A DNA stretch of 64,000 nucleotides from Mycobacterium basiliense (lineage in GTDB: Bacteria > Actinomycetota > Actinomycetes > Mycobacteriales > Mycobacteriaceae): the NCBI RefSeq assembly GCF_900292015.1, contig NZ_LR130759.1, positions 434,001 to 498,000 of the forward strand, read 5' to 3'. Below, piece by piece: positions 45,868 through 56,636 of the stretch; position 1 is the first letter of the stretch; each line of letters starts with the position of its first letter. Both the position numbers and the translations under genes were made by a program. Below the pieces are notes generated by a model. It made no database searches. It was not told where the DNA came from and saw nothing but the letters and a program-made list of their open reading frames with translations.

Positions 45868-46773
45868 GTGCGTAGCGATGGCGATACCTGGGACATCACC
45901 ACAAGTGTCGGATCGACGGCCCTGTTCGTCGCGACGGCACGCGCCTTGGAGGCGCAAAAACCCGACTCACTGGCCGTTGATCCGTACGCGGAGTTGTTCT
46001 GCCGCGCCGTCGGCGGTTCCTGGGCCGACGTGCTCGACGGCAATGCTCCCGACCACGACCTGACGAGCGAGGACTTCGGCCAGCATTTCGTCAACTTCCA
46101 GGGGGCCCGCACCAAGTATTTCGACGCCTATTTCGGACGCGCCGCCGACGTGGGTGTGCGACAGGTGGTGGTGCTGGCGGCCGGCCTGGACTCGCGTGCG
46201 TACCGGCTGCCCTGGCCGGACGGGACGACCGTCTTTGAGCTGGACCGTCCGCAGGTCCTCGATTTCAAGCGTGAGGTCCTTGCCGGGCACGGCGTCCAAC
46301 CCATCGCAAAGCGCCGCGAGATCGCCGTTGATCTGCGGGACGACTGGCCAGCGGCGCTGCAGGAAAGCGGTTTTGTTGCCGCCGAGCCGTCGGCATGGAT
46401 TGCCGAGGGACTGCTGATCTATCTGCCGGCCGACGCGCAGCAGAAGCTTTTCACGGGCATCAATGAGCTGGCCTGTCTTGGTAGTCACGTCGCCGTGGAG
46501 GACGGCGCGCCGCTGCCCGACGAAGAATTCGCGGCCAAAGTGGCCGAGGAACGCGCGGCCGTTGACGCCGGCGACGCCCTTCCGTTTTTTCAGCTGGTGT
46601 ACAACGAGCGGTGCGCGCCGGCCACAGACTGGTTCAGTGAGCGAGGCTGGACGGCCATCGGCACGCCGCTGACCGATTACCTACGCGAGGTCGGCCGGCC
46701 GGTGCCGGGCCCCGAATCCGAGGCCGCTCCGATGTTCGCCCGCAACACGCTGGTGAGTGCGACCAAACCCTGA
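45868..46773 (+). CDS. Putative SAM-dependent methyltransferase (Rv0281-like)
   Basis: The 301-residue protein is a member of the mycobacterial Rv0281/Rv0725c methyltransferase family (leucine carboxyl methyltransferase-like fold). SAM-binding signatures are [18 protein letters not shown] (motif I) and [19 protein letters not shown], and [16 protein letters not shown] follows. The start is GTG at 45868, 18 bases after PPE3, so it may share the Zur-controlled transcript. Substrate unknown; members are often linked to lipid or secondary-metabolite genes. Length matches Rv0281 (302). The 459 bases after it hold the ESX-3 control elements. Confidence 0.9.
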   Translation: MRSDGDTWDITTSVGSTALFVATARALEAQKPDSLAVDPYAELFCRAVGGSWADVLDGNAPDHDLTSEDFGQHFVNFQGARTKYFDAYFGRAADVGVRQVVVLAAGLDSRAYRLPWPDGTTVFELDRPQVLDFKREVLAGHGVQPIAKRREIAVDLRDDWPAALQESGFVAAEPSAWIAEGLLIYLPADAQQKLFTGINELACLGSHVAVEDGAPLPDEEFAAKVAEERAAVDAGDALPFFQLVYNERCAPATDWFSERGWTAIGTPLTDYLREVGRPVPGPESEAAPMFARNTLVSATKP

Positions 46774-46987
46774 TCGATGCTCCCAGGTCACGACGATGGC
46801 CTGAGTTGCCCGGGCCGGAACTATCGCCCGCTTCCGCCCGACTACTAAGCGACCTGCTGTGTGTGCGGCCCGGTAGCCGACGACCGACCCGAGCCGGTGG
46901 CGCCTGCGGGAGCATCGGCCGAGGAACCATCGGCCCGACGGTGCGCGGCGCGGGCGAATCGAGTCCATGACACCCCCGGTTTGATAA

Positions 46988-47002
46988 TGAAAATCATGTT
47001 CA
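46988..47002. promoter_or_regulatory. Zur box upstream of eccA3
   Basis: TGAAAATCATGTTCA, preceded by TTGATAA, is identical over 15 bases to the box before PPE3. It is 231 bases before the eccA3 ATG. In M. tuberculosis a Zur box controls ESX-3 here. Confidence 0.88.
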
Positions 47003-47020
47003 CTAAGCTACATTGCTTAG
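47003..47020. promoter_or_regulatory. CTAAGC-N6-GCTTAG inverted repeat next to the Zur box
   Basis: CTAAGC-TACATT-GCTTAG is a perfect 6-6-6 inverted repeat that begins at the base after the Zur core. It may overlap the core promoter or bind another factor. It loosely resembles half of an iron box. Confidence 0.45.
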
Positions 47021-47127
47021 CGAGCTCCTCATGGAAGAGATGCCAGTGATGCGAATGCGAGTAGCGCCGACGATTTGGTCGGCGCACACAAATGCCTGGT
47101 CAGCGGGATCGGCAACGGAGTTCAGGG

Positions 47128-47229
47128 ATGAACCCAACCCTCGCGATCGCCTCGACAGTTAGCTTATGCAATGCTAACTTCAGGGCTGGTTTCAGAGCTA
47201 GCTTCGGGGCTACTTTCGGCCGGATTTAG
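47128..47229 (+). CDS. Candidate 33-residue leader peptide before eccA3
   Basis: ATG at 47128 opens 33 codons: MNPTLAIASTVSLC, then NANFRAGFRASFGATFGRI, ending at TAG 47229, four bases before the eccA3 ATG. AGGG lies 2 bases before the ATG and GGAG about 9 before. The C-terminal half is a tetrapeptide repeat (A-x-F-R/G). It contains the IdeR-type box and four 12-base repeats in its coding frame. It could be a translated leader peptide, or simply untranslated DNA with a repeat; the close stop favours coupling. No family is recognised. Confidence 0.4.
   Translation: MNPTLAIASTVSLCNANFRAGFRASFGATFGRI
47159..47177. promoter_or_regulatory. IdeR iron-box-like palindrome upstream of eccA3
   Basis: TTAGCTTATGCAATGCTAA matches 14 of 19 positions of the IdeR consensus TTAGGTTAGGCTAACCTAA and is palindromic in its arms (GTTAGC/GCTAAC). 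It is 55 bases before the eccA3 ATG. Iron repression of this locus by IdeR is known in M. tuberculosis. Confidence 0.75.
47173..47220 (+). repeat. Four 12-bp tandem repeats before eccA3
   Basis: GCTAACTTCAGG, GCTGGTTTCAGA, GCTAGCTTCGGG and GCTACTTTCGGC follow each other without gaps, sharing GCTNNYTTCRGG. They overlap the right arm of the IdeR-like box and end 12 bases before the eccA3 ATG. Confidence 0.8.
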
Positions 47230-47232
47230 CCA

Positions 47233-49128
47233 ATGGCAACGCGAGGTTCAGGAGACGGCGCGAGCGTGAAACGCAGTGACATCAGCATGCTTGCTACTCA
47301 GTCCGCCGCATCCCGGGTAAATGGCAGGGTGGACGCCGATGTTGTCAGCCGGTTCGCCACCTGTTGCCGGGCGCTCGGCATCGCGGTTTACGAGCGTCGA
47401 CGTCCGGCCGACCTGAGTGCCGCTCGGACCGGATTTGCCGCACTCGCCCGCGTCGCCGATGACCAATGCGACGCGTGGACTGGGTTGGCGGCCGCGGGTG
47501 ACCAGTCGATCGGGGTGCTGGAGGCCGTTTCGCGGACGGCGGGCACCGCCGGTGTGCTGCAGCGCCATGTGGAACTGACGCCCGGTGCGTTGGGTTTTCA
47601 CTATGACACTGGCCTTTACTTGCGTTTTCGCGCAACCGATCCCGACGATTTCCATCTCGCATACGCGGCGGCGCTGGTTTCAACGGGTGAGGTCAGAGCC
47701 GCCGCCGCGGCCCACGACTTGGTCGCGGGTATCACCGAGCGCCGGCCGAGCTGGCGCGAGGCGCGCTGGATCAACGTCGTCCTCAACTACCGCACCGAAC
47801 GCTGGTCGGATGTGGTCAAGTTGCTGACGCCGATTGTCAACGACCCCGATCTCGACGAGACCTACTCGCACGCCGCCAAGATTGCTCTGGGCACCGCGCT
47901 CGCGAGGTTGGGCATGTTCGCTCCGGCATTGTCCTACCTTGAGGAGCCCGAGGGGCCCGTCCCTGTCGCTGCGGTGGACGGTGCGCTGGCGAAGGCGCTG
48001 GTGCTGCGTGCCCACGTCGATGAAGAATCGGCGAACGAGGTGCTGCAGGATTTGTATGCGGCGCACCCCGAGAACGAAGAGATCGAGCACGCCCTGTCCG
48101 ACACCAGCTTCGGGATTGTCACCACCACAGCTGGTCGGATCGAGGCCCGAACCGATCCGTGGGATCCCGAAACCGAACCCAGCGCAGACGATTTCATCGA
48201 CCCCGCCGCTCACGAACGCAAGGCCGTGCTCCTTCATGAGGCCGAACGTCAGCTCGCCGAATTCATCGGACTCGATGAGGTTAAGAACCAGGTATCGCGG
48301 CTGAAAAGCTCGGTTGCCATGGAACTGGTGCGCAAGCAGCGTGGGCTGGCCGTAGCGCAGCGCACGCACCACCTCATCTTCGCCGGGCCACCCGGAACCG
48401 GTAAGACCACAATTGCTCGTGTAGTGGCCAAAATTTACTGTGGTCTAGGGCTTTTGAAGCGCGAGAACATAAAAGAGGTGCACCGCGCCGACCTCATCGG
48501 CCAACACATCGGCGAGACTGAGGCCAAGACCAACGCGATCATCGATAGCGCTCTGGACGGGGTGTTGTTCCTCGACGAGGCCTACGCCCTAGTGGCTACT
48601 GGCGCAAAGAATGACTTTGGGCTGGTGGCCATCGACACTCTGCTGGCCCGGATGGAAAACGATCGTGACCGGCTGGTCGTGATCATCGCCGGTTACCGAG
48701 CGGACCTGGACAAGTTTCTGGATACCAACGAGGGCCTGCGTTCCCGGTTCACCCGCAGCATCGACTTTCCGTCGTACACATCGCACGAGTTGGTGGAGAT
48801 CGCGCACAAGATGGCCGAACAGCGAGACAGCATCTTCGAAGGGTCTGCCCTTGAGGACATGGAGGCGTTGTTCGCCAAATTGGCGGCCGGATCGACGCCG
48901 GATGCCAACGGAATTTCGCGACGCAGTCTTGACATAGCGGGCAACGGCCGGTTCGTCCGGAACATCGTTGAACGTTCAGAAGAAGAACGTGAATTCCGGC
49001 TGGACCACTCCGAGCATGCCGGAAATGGCGAATTCAGTGATGAGGAGCTGATGACGATCACCGCTGGTGACGTGGGCAAATCGGTTGAGCCGCTGCTGCG
49101 TGGCTTGGGGCTCTCGGTGCCCGCATGA
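47233..49128 (+). CDS. eccA3: ESX-3 AAA+ ATPase EccA3
   Basis: The 631-residue cytosolic AAA+ (CbxX/CfqX-type) ATPase has an N-terminal TPR-like helical domain (about 1-280). The ATPase domain (about 330-600) contains Walker A FAGPPGTGKTTIARV, Walker B GVLFLDEAYAL and sensor/arginine-finger segments near LRSRFTRSI. EccA proteins help dissociate substrate-chaperone complexes (for example EspG with PE/PPE) before secretion. ATG at 47233 gives exactly the Rv0282 length. A GTG start at 47266 behind CAGGAGACGG is an alternative. It is the first gene of the eccA3-eccE3 operon, with a Zur box, an IdeR-like box and a leader frame upstream. It overlaps eccB3 by 4 bases. Confidence 0.95.
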   Translation: MATRGSGDGASVKRSDISMLATQSAASRVNGRVDADVVSRFATCCRALGIAVYERRRPADLSAARTGFAALARVADDQCDAWTGLAAAGDQSIGVLEAVSRTAGTAGVLQRHVELTPGALGFHYDTGLYLRFRATDPDDFHLAYAAALVSTGEVRAAAAAHDLVAGITERRPSWREARWINVVLNYRTERWSDVVKLLTPIVNDPDLDETYSHAAKIALGTALARLGMFAPALSYLEEPEGPVPVAAVDGALAKALVLRAHVDEESANEVLQDLYAAHPENEEIEHALSDTSFGIVTTTAGRIEARTDPWDPETEPSADDFIDPAAHERKAVLLHEAERQLAEFIGLDEVKNQVSRLKSSVAMELVRKQRGLAVAQRTHHLIFAGPPGTGKTTIARVVAKIYCGLGLLKRENIKEVHRADLIGQHIGETEAKTNAIIDSALDGVLFLDEAYALVATGAKNDFGLVAIDTLLARMENDRDRLVVIIAGYRADLDKFLDTNEGLRSRFTRSIDFPSYTSHELVEIAHKMAEQRDSIFEGSALEDMEALFAKLAAGSTPDANGISRRSLDIAGNGRFVRNIVERSEEEREFRLDHSEHAGNGEFSDEELMTITAGDVGKSVEPLLRGLGLSVPA

Positions 49129-50747
49129 CGACCAATGAGCCCGAGGGCGAATGGGCGGGGGCGCGGCGTTCGTTCACTTCGCGTACGCCGGTCAACGACA
49201 ATCCAGACAAGGTGGAATACCGCCGTGGCTTCGTCACGCGCCACCAGGTAAGTGGCTGGCGATTCGTGATGCGGCGGATCGCCTCCGGCATCGCGTTGCA
49301 CGACACTCGGATGTTGGTGGACCCGCTGCGCACGCAGTCGCGGGCGGTCCTGATGGGCGTGCTCATCCTGATCACCGGATTGGTCGGTTGCTTCGTGTTC
49401 TCGCTGATCCGGCCGAACGGACAGGCGGGCGATAACGCGGTGCTCGCCGATCGATCCACGGCCGCGCTGTACGTGCGCGTTGGTGACGCGCTGCACCCGG
49501 TGCTCAACTTGACGTCGGCCCGGCTGATCGTCGGCCGGCCAGTAAATCCGACGACGGTGAAAAGCGCTGAGCTAGACCGATTTCCGCGCGGGAACCTGAT
49601 CGGTATCCCAGGTGCGCCCGAGCGAATGGTGCAAAGCGCCGTGCCCGACTCGGACTGGATTGTGTGCGACACCGTCGGTGGCTTGTCCCAGGGCGGGCGC
49701 GCCAGCCACAGCATGGGAGTCACGGTGATCGGCGGTCCGCCCGACAATGGCGGTGCCCGGGCGGCGGCGCTCGGCCCTAGCCAGGCGGTTCTGGTCGATA
49801 ACGGCACCGGCGACTGGCTGCTTTGGCAGGGCAAACGTAGCCGGATCGACCTGGCAGATCACGCCATTACTAATGCGCTGGGCCTCGGCACCGAGGTGCC
49901 CGCGGCACGGCCCATCGCACCCGGGCTGTTCAATGCGATCCCAGAAGGGGCACCGTTGGCCGCCCCCGCGATCTCGGAGGCGGGTAGCCCGCCGGCCTAC
50001 CAGCTGTCCGCTCCGATCGGCGCGGTGGTCGAGTCGTATCCGCTGAGCGCCAATGCCGTTCAGTACTACGCGGTGTTGTCGGACGGTCTACAACCGATTT
50101 CGCCCGTGCTGGCGGCGATCCTGCGCAATTCCAACTCCTATGGGCTGCAGCAGCCGCCGCGCCTGGGCGCCGATGAGGTTGCCAGACTGCCCGTGTCTCG
50201 GCTGCTGGACACCGCGCGCTACCCGGCCCAACGGGTGACCCTGGTCGACGCTGAACCCAACCCCATCACCTGCGTGCATTGGAGCCGGCCGGCCGGCGCG
50301 GCTACCAGCTCACTGAGCCTGTTGTCAGGTGCGGCACTGCCGGTGCCCGAAGGGATGCGCACCGTCGCGCTGGTAGGCGGTGGCTCGCCGCCGGGAGGCG
50401 CCTCGGCGGCCCGGGTCGCACTGGCGCCGGGAACCGGCTACTTCACCCAGACCGCGAGCGGTGGCGCATCCGCGCCCGCGGATGGATCCCTGTTTTGGAT
50501 TTCCGACACCGGGGTGCGCTACGGCATCGACACCGAGTCCGACGGCAGATCGGACGCGGCCGGCCAGGGCAAAACGGTTGCGGCCCTGGGTCTGCAAGCA
50601 CCCCCGCTGCCTATCCCGTGGGCAATCCTGTCACTTTTTGCGGCCGGTCCGACGCTGTCGCGTGCGGATGCGCTGCTCGCGCACGATAGCCTGCCGCCCG
50701 ACCGTAGGCCCGGGCGTCCGGTGACGGCCGAAGGGGAGCCCCGATGA
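49125..50747 (+). CDS. eccB3: ESX-3 core component EccB3
   Basis: The 540-residue protein has a short cytosolic N-terminus, one membrane helix at about 79-99 ([22 protein letters not shown]) and a large periplasmic domain, the repeated R1-R4 structure of EccB proteins. Cysteine pairs in the periplasmic part (WIVCDTV and PITCVHWS) can form the conserved disulphide. It is part of the EccBCDE membrane complex of type VII secretion. ATG overlaps the eccA3 stop by 4 bases. Length fits Rv0283 (538). A second helix near the C-terminus ([27 protein letters not shown]) resembles the known tail. Confidence 0.95.
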   Translation: MTTNEPEGEWAGARRSFTSRTPVNDNPDKVEYRRGFVTRHQVSGWRFVMRRIASGIALHDTRMLVDPLRTQSRAVLMGVLILITGLVGCFVFSLIRPNGQAGDNAVLADRSTAALYVRVGDALHPVLNLTSARLIVGRPVNPTTVKSAELDRFPRGNLIGIPGAPERMVQSAVPDSDWIVCDTVGGLSQGGRASHSMGVTVIGGPPDNGGARAAALGPSQAVLVDNGTGDWLLWQGKRSRIDLADHAITNALGLGTEVPAARPIAPGLFNAIPEGAPLAAPAISEAGSPPAYQLSAPIGAVVESYPLSANAVQYYAVLSDGLQPISPVLAAILRNSNSYGLQQPPRLGADEVARLPVSRLLDTARYPAQRVTLVDAEPNPITCVHWSRPAGAATSSLSLLSGAALPVPEGMRTVALVGGGSPPGGASAARVALAPGTGYFTQTASGGASAPADGSLFWISDTGVRYGIDTESDGRSDAAGQGKTVAALGLQAPPLPIPWAILSLFAAGPTLSRADALLAHDSLPPDRRPGRPVTAEGEPR

Positions 50748-53700
50748 GCAGACTGATATTCGAGGCACGTAGACGGCTTGCACCGCCGAACACGCGCAAG
50801 GGCACCATCACCATCGAGGCGCCACCCGAGCTGCCCCGGGTGATTCCGCCGTCGCTGTTGCGACGTGCGATGCCTTACCTGATCGTGATCCTCATTGTTG
50901 GCATGATCGTAGCGCTGGTCGCGACGGGGATGCGGCTGGTTTCCCCTCAGACGCTGTTTTTCCCGTTCGTGCTCCTGTTGGCAGCCACCGCGCTCTATCG
51001 CGGCAACGACAACAAGATGCGCACTGAGGAAGTCGACGCGGAACGCGCCGACTATCTGCGTTATCTGTCGGTGGTCCGGGACAACATCCGGGCCCAGGCC
51101 GCGCAGCAGCGCGCCGCCGCCGAGTGGTCTCATCCCGAACCACAAGCCCTGGCCGCCGTGCCCGGGTCGCGTCGCCAGTGGGAACGCGACCCACACGACC
51201 CCGACTTTCTAGTGCTGCGGGCCGGCCGGCATTCCGCGCCACTGGCAACCGCGCTGCGGGTTAGCGATACCGCTGCCGAAATCGACCTGGAACCTGTGTC
51301 GCACAGCGCATTACGTGGCGTGCTCGATACTCAACGTACGGTGCGAGATGTGCCGACCGGAATCGATTTGACCAAGGTCGCGCGGATCACCGTGCTCGGT
51401 GAACCCGATGAGGTCCGGGGCGCGTTGCGTGCCTGGATTGCTCAGGCGATCACCTGGCATGACCCGACGGTGCTCGGACTGGCGCTGGCGACCCGCAAGC
51501 TGGAGAATGACGACTGGTCCTGGCTGAAGTGGTTGCCGCACGTCGATATTCCCGGTCAGGTTGATGGGGTAGGCCCCGCGCGCTACCTGGCAACCGACGC
51601 CGACGCACTGGTCGAATCGCTGGGTCCGGTCCTCCTGGATCGTCCCGCGTTCACCGGCGTAGCGGCAGATGCGTTGCGGCACTTATTGATCATCATCGAT
51701 GATCCCGAATACGACATCGATTCCTCGGTGCTGGCGGCAGGCCGCGCTGGTGTCACAGTGGTCTATCTCTCGACCACGCCACCGCACCGCGAACAGTACT
51801 CGGACCCCGAACGACCCATCCTGCGGATCGTCGACGGTGCCATCCAACGCTGGCAGACCGGTGGGTGGCAGCCCTACATCGACCAAGCGGACGAATTTGG
51901 CACCGACGAGGCCGCGCATCTGGCCCGCCGGCTGGCGCGCTGGGATTCCAACCCGACGCATGCCGGTCTGCGATCCGCGGCCACCAGCGGTGCGAATTTC
52001 ACGACGCTGCTGGGCATTCCGGATGCATCGCGACTGGATGTACCCGCGGTTTGGGCTCGGCGCCGACGGGACGAAGAACTGCGCGTCCCGATCGGTGTTA
52101 CCGCCACCGGTGAGCCGCTGATGTTCGACCTCAAAGATGAGGCCGAAGGCGGTATGGGTCCGCACGGGCTGATGATCGGCATGACCGGTTCTGGGAAGTC
52201 GCAGACCCTGATGTCGATTCTGCTGTCCCTGTTGACAACCCACTCGGCGGACCGACTGATCGTCATCTATGCCGATTTCAAGGGTGAGGCCGGTGCCGAC
52301 AGCTTCCGGAACTTCCCGCAGGTTGTTGCCGTGATCTCGAACATGGCGGAGAAGAAGTCGCTGGCCGATCGGTTCGCTGACACGCTGCGTGGTGAGGTGG
52401 CCCGCCGCGAGATGTTGTTACGTGAAGCCGGCCGCACCATTCAGGGCAGCGCGTTCAATTCGGTGCTGGAATACGAGAACGCTCGCGAGTCGGGCGCGGC
52501 GGCTGCCCTTGATCTGCCGCCGATACCAACGCTTTTCGTAGTGGCAGACGAGTTCACGCTGATGCTGGCCGACCATCCGGAATATGCGGAGCTGTTCGAC
52601 TACGTGGCACGCAAGGGCCGCTCGTTCCGCATCCACATCCTGTTCGCATCCCAGACGCTGGATGTCGGCAAGATCAAAGACATCGACAAGAACACCTCCT
52701 ACCGGATTGGGCTGAAAGTGGCCAGCCCCAGCGTTTCCCGCCAGATCATCGGCGTAGAGGACGCCTATCACATCGAGTCGGGCAAAGAACACAAGGGCAT
52801 CGGCTTCTTGGTGCCGGCACCCGGTGCCACTCCGATCAAGTTCCGCAGCACCTACGTAGACGGAATATACGAGCCCCCGCACACGCCCAAAGCCGCTGTT
52901 TTGCACTCTATTCCGGAGCCGAAATTGTTCACTGCGGCAGCGGTAGAAGCCGACCCGAGCACGGTGATCTTCGACGCTGACGAGGAACCGCCGGCCGGTC
53001 CGCCGCGCAAGCTGATAGCGACCATCGGCGAACAGTTGGCTCGGTACGGACCGCAGGCGCCGCAGTTGTGGCTGCCGCCGCTGGACGAACCGATCCCGTT
53101 GTCCACCTTGCTGGCCCGTGCCGGGACGCCGCAGCGTCACTGGCGGTGGCCGCTTGGTGAGATCGATAAGCCGTTTGAGATGCGACGCGATCCGCTGGAG
53201 TTCGATGCCACCTCGGCGGCCGGGAACATGGTGATCCATGGCGGTCCCAAGTCCGGTAAATCGACTGCCTTGCAGACATTTATCCTTTCGGCCGCCAACC
53301 TGCACTCACCGCATGACGTCACCTTCTACTGCCTGGACTACGGGGGTGGACAACTGCGCGCGCTGGAGGGTCTGGCGCATGTCGGCAGCGTCGCGTCGGC
53401 GTTGGAGCCCGAGCGCATCCGGCGCACCTTTGGTGAGCTGGAGCAGCTACTGTTGTCCCGGCAGCAACGGGAAGTCTTCCGGGAACGGTCAGGAAATGGT
53501 CAGGGTAACGGTTCCGCTCCGGACGACGGCTTCGGCGAGGTGTTCCTCGTCATCGACAACCTCTACGCGTTTGGCCGCGACAACACCGACCAGTTCAACA
53601 CTCGCAACCCCTTGCTGGCAAAGGTTGCAGAACTCGTCAATGTGGGCTTGGCATACGGCATCCACGTGATCATCACCACCCCGAGCTGGCTGGAAGTGCC

Positions 53701-54730
53701 GCTGGCCATGCGAGACGGCCTCGGGTTACGTCTGGAGTTGCGACTGCACGACGCGCGGGATTCCAACGTGCGTGTGGTGGGGGCACTGCGCCGGCCGGCG
53801 GAGGCCGTCCCGTATGACCAGCCCGGGCGTGGATTGACCATGGCGGCCGAGCACTTCCTATTCGCGGCCCCAGAACTGGACCAGGTGCCCGCGATCAACG
53901 CCCGCTACCCCGGCTTGGCCGCGCCGCCGGTGCGGTTGTTGCCCACCAACCTCGCGCCCGAGACGGTTGGCGCAGCGTACCGGGGCCCGGATCAGGTGGT
54001 CATCGGTCAGCGCGAACAAGACCTGGCCTCAGTGGTATTGGACTTTGCCGAGAACCCGCTGCTGATGGTGTTCGGTGACAGCAAGTCAGGAAAGACCACG
54101 TTGCTGCGCCACATCATCCGCACTATCCGCGAGCACTCCACCGCCGATCAGGTGGCCTTCACCGTGTTGGATCGCCGGCTACATCTCGTCGACGAGCCGT
54201 TGTTCCCGGACAACGAATACACGGCCAACATCGATCGGATCATTCCGGCAATGCTCGGTCTGGCAAACCTCATCGAGGCGCGGCGGCCGCCGGCCGGCTT
54301 GTCTCCTGCCGAATTGGCCCGTTGGACATACCAGGGCCACACCCACTACCTGATCATCGATGACGTCGACCAGATACCGGATGCGGGGGCGATGAGCGGT
54401 CCCCACGTCGGGCAGCGACCATGGACCCCGCTTATCGGTCTGCTTGCTCAGGCGGGAGATTTGGGGCTGCGGGTGATCATCACCGCGCGCGCTTCCGGAT
54501 CGGCGCATGCACTGATGACCAGCCAGCTGCTCCGCCGCTTCAACGATCTGCAGGCGACCACCCTGATGCTGGCGGGTAATCCGCAAGACAGCGGCAAGAT
54601 TCGGGGTCAGCGCTTTGACCGGTTGCCCGCCGGACGAGCCATGTTGTTGGGCGACAGTGAATATCCGACCTATGTGCAGTTGGTCAACCCGCTCGTCGGT
54701 GAGACCGCGACATTTGGTGAAACACAGTAG
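50744..54730 (+). CDS. eccC3: ESX-3 FtsK/SpoIIIE ATPase EccC3
   Basis: The 1328-residue protein is the motor of the secretion system. Two membrane helices occur at about 44-65 and 70-88. Three P-loop ATPase domains follow: Walker A at [12 protein letters not shown] (about 480), [13 protein letters not shown] (about 833) and [13 protein letters not shown] (about 1110). Domain 1 is the catalytically important one; domains 2 and 3 lock on substrate signals such as EsxB/EsxH C-termini. The [19 protein letters not shown] stretch is the first Walker B. Length fits Rv0284 (1330). It starts in the ATGA overlap of the eccB3 stop, with PE5 14 bases after its stop. Confidence 0.96.
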   Translation: MSRLIFEARRRLAPPNTRKGTITIEAPPELPRVIPPSLLRRAMPYLIVILIVGMIVALVATGMRLVSPQTLFFPFVLLLAATALYRGNDNKMRTEEVDAERADYLRYLSVVRDNIRAQAAQQRAAAEWSHPEPQALAAVPGSRRQWERDPHDPDFLVLRAGRHSAPLATALRVSDTAAEIDLEPVSHSALRGVLDTQRTVRDVPTGIDLTKVARITVLGEPDEVRGALRAWIAQAITWHDPTVLGLALATRKLENDDWSWLKWLPHVDIPGQVDGVGPARYLATDADALVESLGPVLLDRPAFTGVAADALRHLLIIIDDPEYDIDSSVLAAGRAGVTVVYLSTTPPHREQYSDPERPILRIVDGAIQRWQTGGWQPYIDQADEFGTDEAAHLARRLARWDSNPTHAGLRSAATSGANFTTLLGIPDASRLDVPAVWARRRRDEELRVPIGVTATGEPLMFDLKDEAEGGMGPHGLMIGMTGSGKSQTLMSILLSLLTTHSADRLIVIYADFKGEAGADSFRNFPQVVAVISNMAEKKSLADRFADTLRGEVARREMLLREAGRTIQGSAFNSVLEYENARESGAAAALDLPPIPTLFVVADEFTLMLADHPEYAELFDYVARKGRSFRIHILFASQTLDVGKIKDIDKNTSYRIGLKVASPSVSRQIIGVEDAYHIESGKEHKGIGFLVPAPGATPIKFRSTYVDGIYEPPHTPKAAVLHSIPEPKLFTAAAVEADPSTVIFDADEEPPAGPPRKLIATIGEQLARYGPQAPQLWLPPLDEPIPLSTLLARAGTPQRHWRWPLGEIDKPFEMRRDPLEFDATSAAGNMVIHGGPKSGKSTALQTFILSAANLHSPHDVTFYCLDYGGGQLRALEGLAHVGSVASALEPERIRRTFGELEQLLLSRQQREVFRERSGNGQGNGSAPDDGFGEVFLVIDNLYAFGRDNTDQFNTRNPLLAKVAELVNVGLAYGIHVIITTPSWLEVPLAMRDGLGLRLELRLHDARDSNVRVVGALRRPAEAVPYDQPGRGLTMAAEHFLFAAPELDQVPAINARYPGLAAPPVRLLPTNLAPETVGAAYRGPDQVVIGQREQDLASVVLDFAENPLLMVFGDSKSGKTTLLRHIIRTIREHSTADQVAFTVLDRRLHLVDEPLFPDNEYTANIDRIIPAMLGLANLIEARRPPAGLSPAELARWTYQGHTHYLIIDDVDQIPDAGAMSGPHVGQRPWTPLIGLLAQAGDLGLRVIITARASGSAHALMTSQLLRRFNDLQATTLMLAGNPQDSGKIRGQRFDRLPAGRAMLLGDSEYPTYVQLVNPLVGETATFGETQ

Positions 54731-54744
54731 AAGGGGAGTTGGTC

Positions 54745-55053
54745 ATGACCTTGCGAGTGGTTCCTGAAGGCCTGGCCGCGGCCAGCGCGGCGGTCGAGGC
54801 GCTAACGGCGCGGCTGGCGGCCGCACATGCGGCCGCGGCCCCGATGATCACCGCAGTGGTACCGCCCGCGGCGGATCCCGTGTCGCTGCAGACCGCGGCC
54901 GGGTTCAGCGCCCAAGGCCAAGAACACGCAGTCGTGGCGGCTCAAGGTGTTGAAGAGCTGGGGCGCGCGGGTGTTGGGGTGGGCGAATCCGGGGCAAGCT
55001 ACCTTGCCGGCGACTCGGCGGCCGCCGCTACCTACGGGATCGCAGGCGCCTGA
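54745..55053 (+). CDS. PE5: PE-family protein PE5
   Basis: The 102-residue protein is a plain PE domain without [28 protein letters not shown] to the end [19 protein letters not shown]. The YxxxD/E secretion signal in the PE helix-turn is present as SYLAGDS (Y-L-A-G-D). It partners with PPE4 as a heterodimer exported by ESX-3. The ATG at 54745 is behind GGGGAG and gives the Rv0285 length; a TTG six bases upstream is less likely. It begins 14 bases after eccC3. Confidence 0.95.
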   Translation: MTLRVVPEGLAAASAAVEALTARLAAAHAAAAPMITAVVPPAADPVSLQTAAGFSAQGQEHAVVAAQGVEELGRAGVGVGESGASYLAGDSAAAATYGIAGA

Positions 55054-55055
55054 CC

Positions 55056-56603
55056 ATGGTTGTTGGACCCATCTGGATTGCTTCGCCGCCGGAGGTGCAC
55101 TCGGCGTTGCTGAGCAGTGGGTCCGGACCGGCGTCACTTCTTGGAGCTGCGGGGGCGTGGAGCACGCTCAGCGCCGAATATGCGGCCACGGCAGCGGAAC
55201 TCACCGGGCTGGTGGGGTCGGTTCAGGAGGGGGCGTGGCAAGGGCCAAGTGCCGAGCGGTATGTGGTTGCGCACCTGCCGTATGTGGCGTGGCTGATGCA
55301 GGCTAGCGCGGACGCCGCAGCGATAGCGGCGCAGCATGAGGTTGCTGCGGCGGCGTATACGGCGGCAGTGGCGGCAATGCCAACGTTGGCCGAACTCGCC
55401 ACCAATCACGTCATACATGGCGTGTTGGTGGCGACAAACTTCTTCGGGATCAACACGATTCCGATCGCACTCAACGAAGCCGACTACGCACGGATGTGGA
55501 TACAGGCCGCTACCACGATGGGTCTTTACCAGGCGACAGCCGGTGCCGCGCTGGCGTCGACACCGCGCACGGCCCCGCCGCCGACAATTGTGATTCCGGG
55601 TGCCGGTGAGCCCGGCGGTATCGCCGCCGGCACAGTCCAAGCGCAAGCCGCCGCGGCGACGTTCGATCCGTGGCAATTCCTGTGGCAGTTGCTTCAGGAC
55701 CTGTGGAATGCCTATACCGGTTTTTACGGGTGGATGTTCAAAGAGATAGCGACGTTCCTGCAGGATCCCATCGGCATGTCAATAAAGATCATCATCGCCT
55801 TCCTTACCAACCCGGAGGCGGCGATCATCACGTACGGGCCACTGCTGTTTGCGCTCGGCTATCAGGTGTTCTTCAACCTGGTGGGTTGGCCCACCTGGGG
55901 CATGGTCTTGAGTTCGCCGTTCTTGTTCCCGGCCGCGCTCGGCCTGGGCTTGAGTGCCATAGCGTTCGCGCCCATCCAGGTCGCGGTTGCCGCCGTGCCG
56001 GCTGCGGGAGCGCCGGTGGCCGTGGCCGCCGTCGCCGCGCAATCCTCCTGGCCGGCCGCCAGCATTGCATCCACCGCGCCTGGCTCCGCAGCGACACCGG
56101 CATCGGCGGGTGCGGGTGCTCCGGCCGGCGGTGCGCCGGCATCGACCGCGCCCGTTACCGCAAACGTTGTTGCCTATGCCGTTGGTGGGGGCGGCGATTG
56201 GGGACCCAGCTTGGGCCCGACGGTGGGGGGGCGTACGGGAGTCAAGGCGCCGGCGGCAACAATTCCGGCCGCTGGCGCGGCGACGGCAAGCCGCGCCTCG
56301 GCGCGGGCGCGGCGGCGGCGACGTACCGAGATCCATGACTACGCCGACGAGTACCTGGATATGGACTTCGACAACGGCATCGGCCCAACGGCGACCGACG
56401 ACCGCGCGCAGGCTTCAGCGCACGGCGCCGGCCGGCTCGGTTTTGCCGGGACCGCACCCAGCGAAACCCTGTTGCAGGCGGCGGGTTTGACGGCAATGGC
56501 CGGTGACGAGTTCGGCGGCGGTCCACGGATGCCGATGGTGCCGGGTACCTGGGACGGCCTACAGGAGGGGGGCGACGACGGTTCAGACCATGCCAGTGAG
56601 TAG
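55056..56603 (+). CDS. PPE4: PPE-family protein PPE4
   Basis: The 515-residue PPE protein has the PPE domain (about 1-180) with [19 protein letters not shown] at the start, [10 protein letters not shown] and [21 protein letters not shown]. The central and C-terminal part is membrane-like and Ala/Pro-rich, ending [19 protein letters not shown], matching the C-terminus of PPE3. It is the partner of PE5 (gene 2 bases upstream, same transcript). EspG3 is the dedicated chaperone for this pair. Length fits Rv0286 (513). In M. tuberculosis PPE4 takes part in siderophore-mediated iron uptake. Confidence 0.95.
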   Translation: MVVGPIWIASPPEVHSALLSSGSGPASLLGAAGAWSTLSAEYAATAAELTGLVGSVQEGAWQGPSAERYVVAHLPYVAWLMQASADAAAIAAQHEVAAAAYTAAVAAMPTLAELATNHVIHGVLVATNFFGINTIPIALNEADYARMWIQAATTMGLYQATAGAALASTPRTAPPPTIVIPGAGEPGGIAAGTVQAQAAAATFDPWQFLWQLLQDLWNAYTGFYGWMFKEIATFLQDPIGMSIKIIIAFLTNPEAAIITYGPLLFALGYQVFFNLVGWPTWGMVLSSPFLFPAALGLGLSAIAFAPIQVAVAAVPAAGAPVAVAAVAAQSSWPAASIASTAPGSAATPASAGAGAPAGGAPASTAPVTANVVAYAVGGGGDWGPSLGPTVGGRTGVKAPAATIPAAGAATASRASARARRRRRTEIHDYADEYLDMDFDNGIGPTATDDRAQASAHGAGRLGFAGTAPSETLLQAAGLTAMAGDEFGGGPRMPMVPGTWDGLQEGGDDGSDHASE

Positions 56604-56636
56604 CCGAAATTCGAATCAAAGGAGAAAGGGTTTGTT

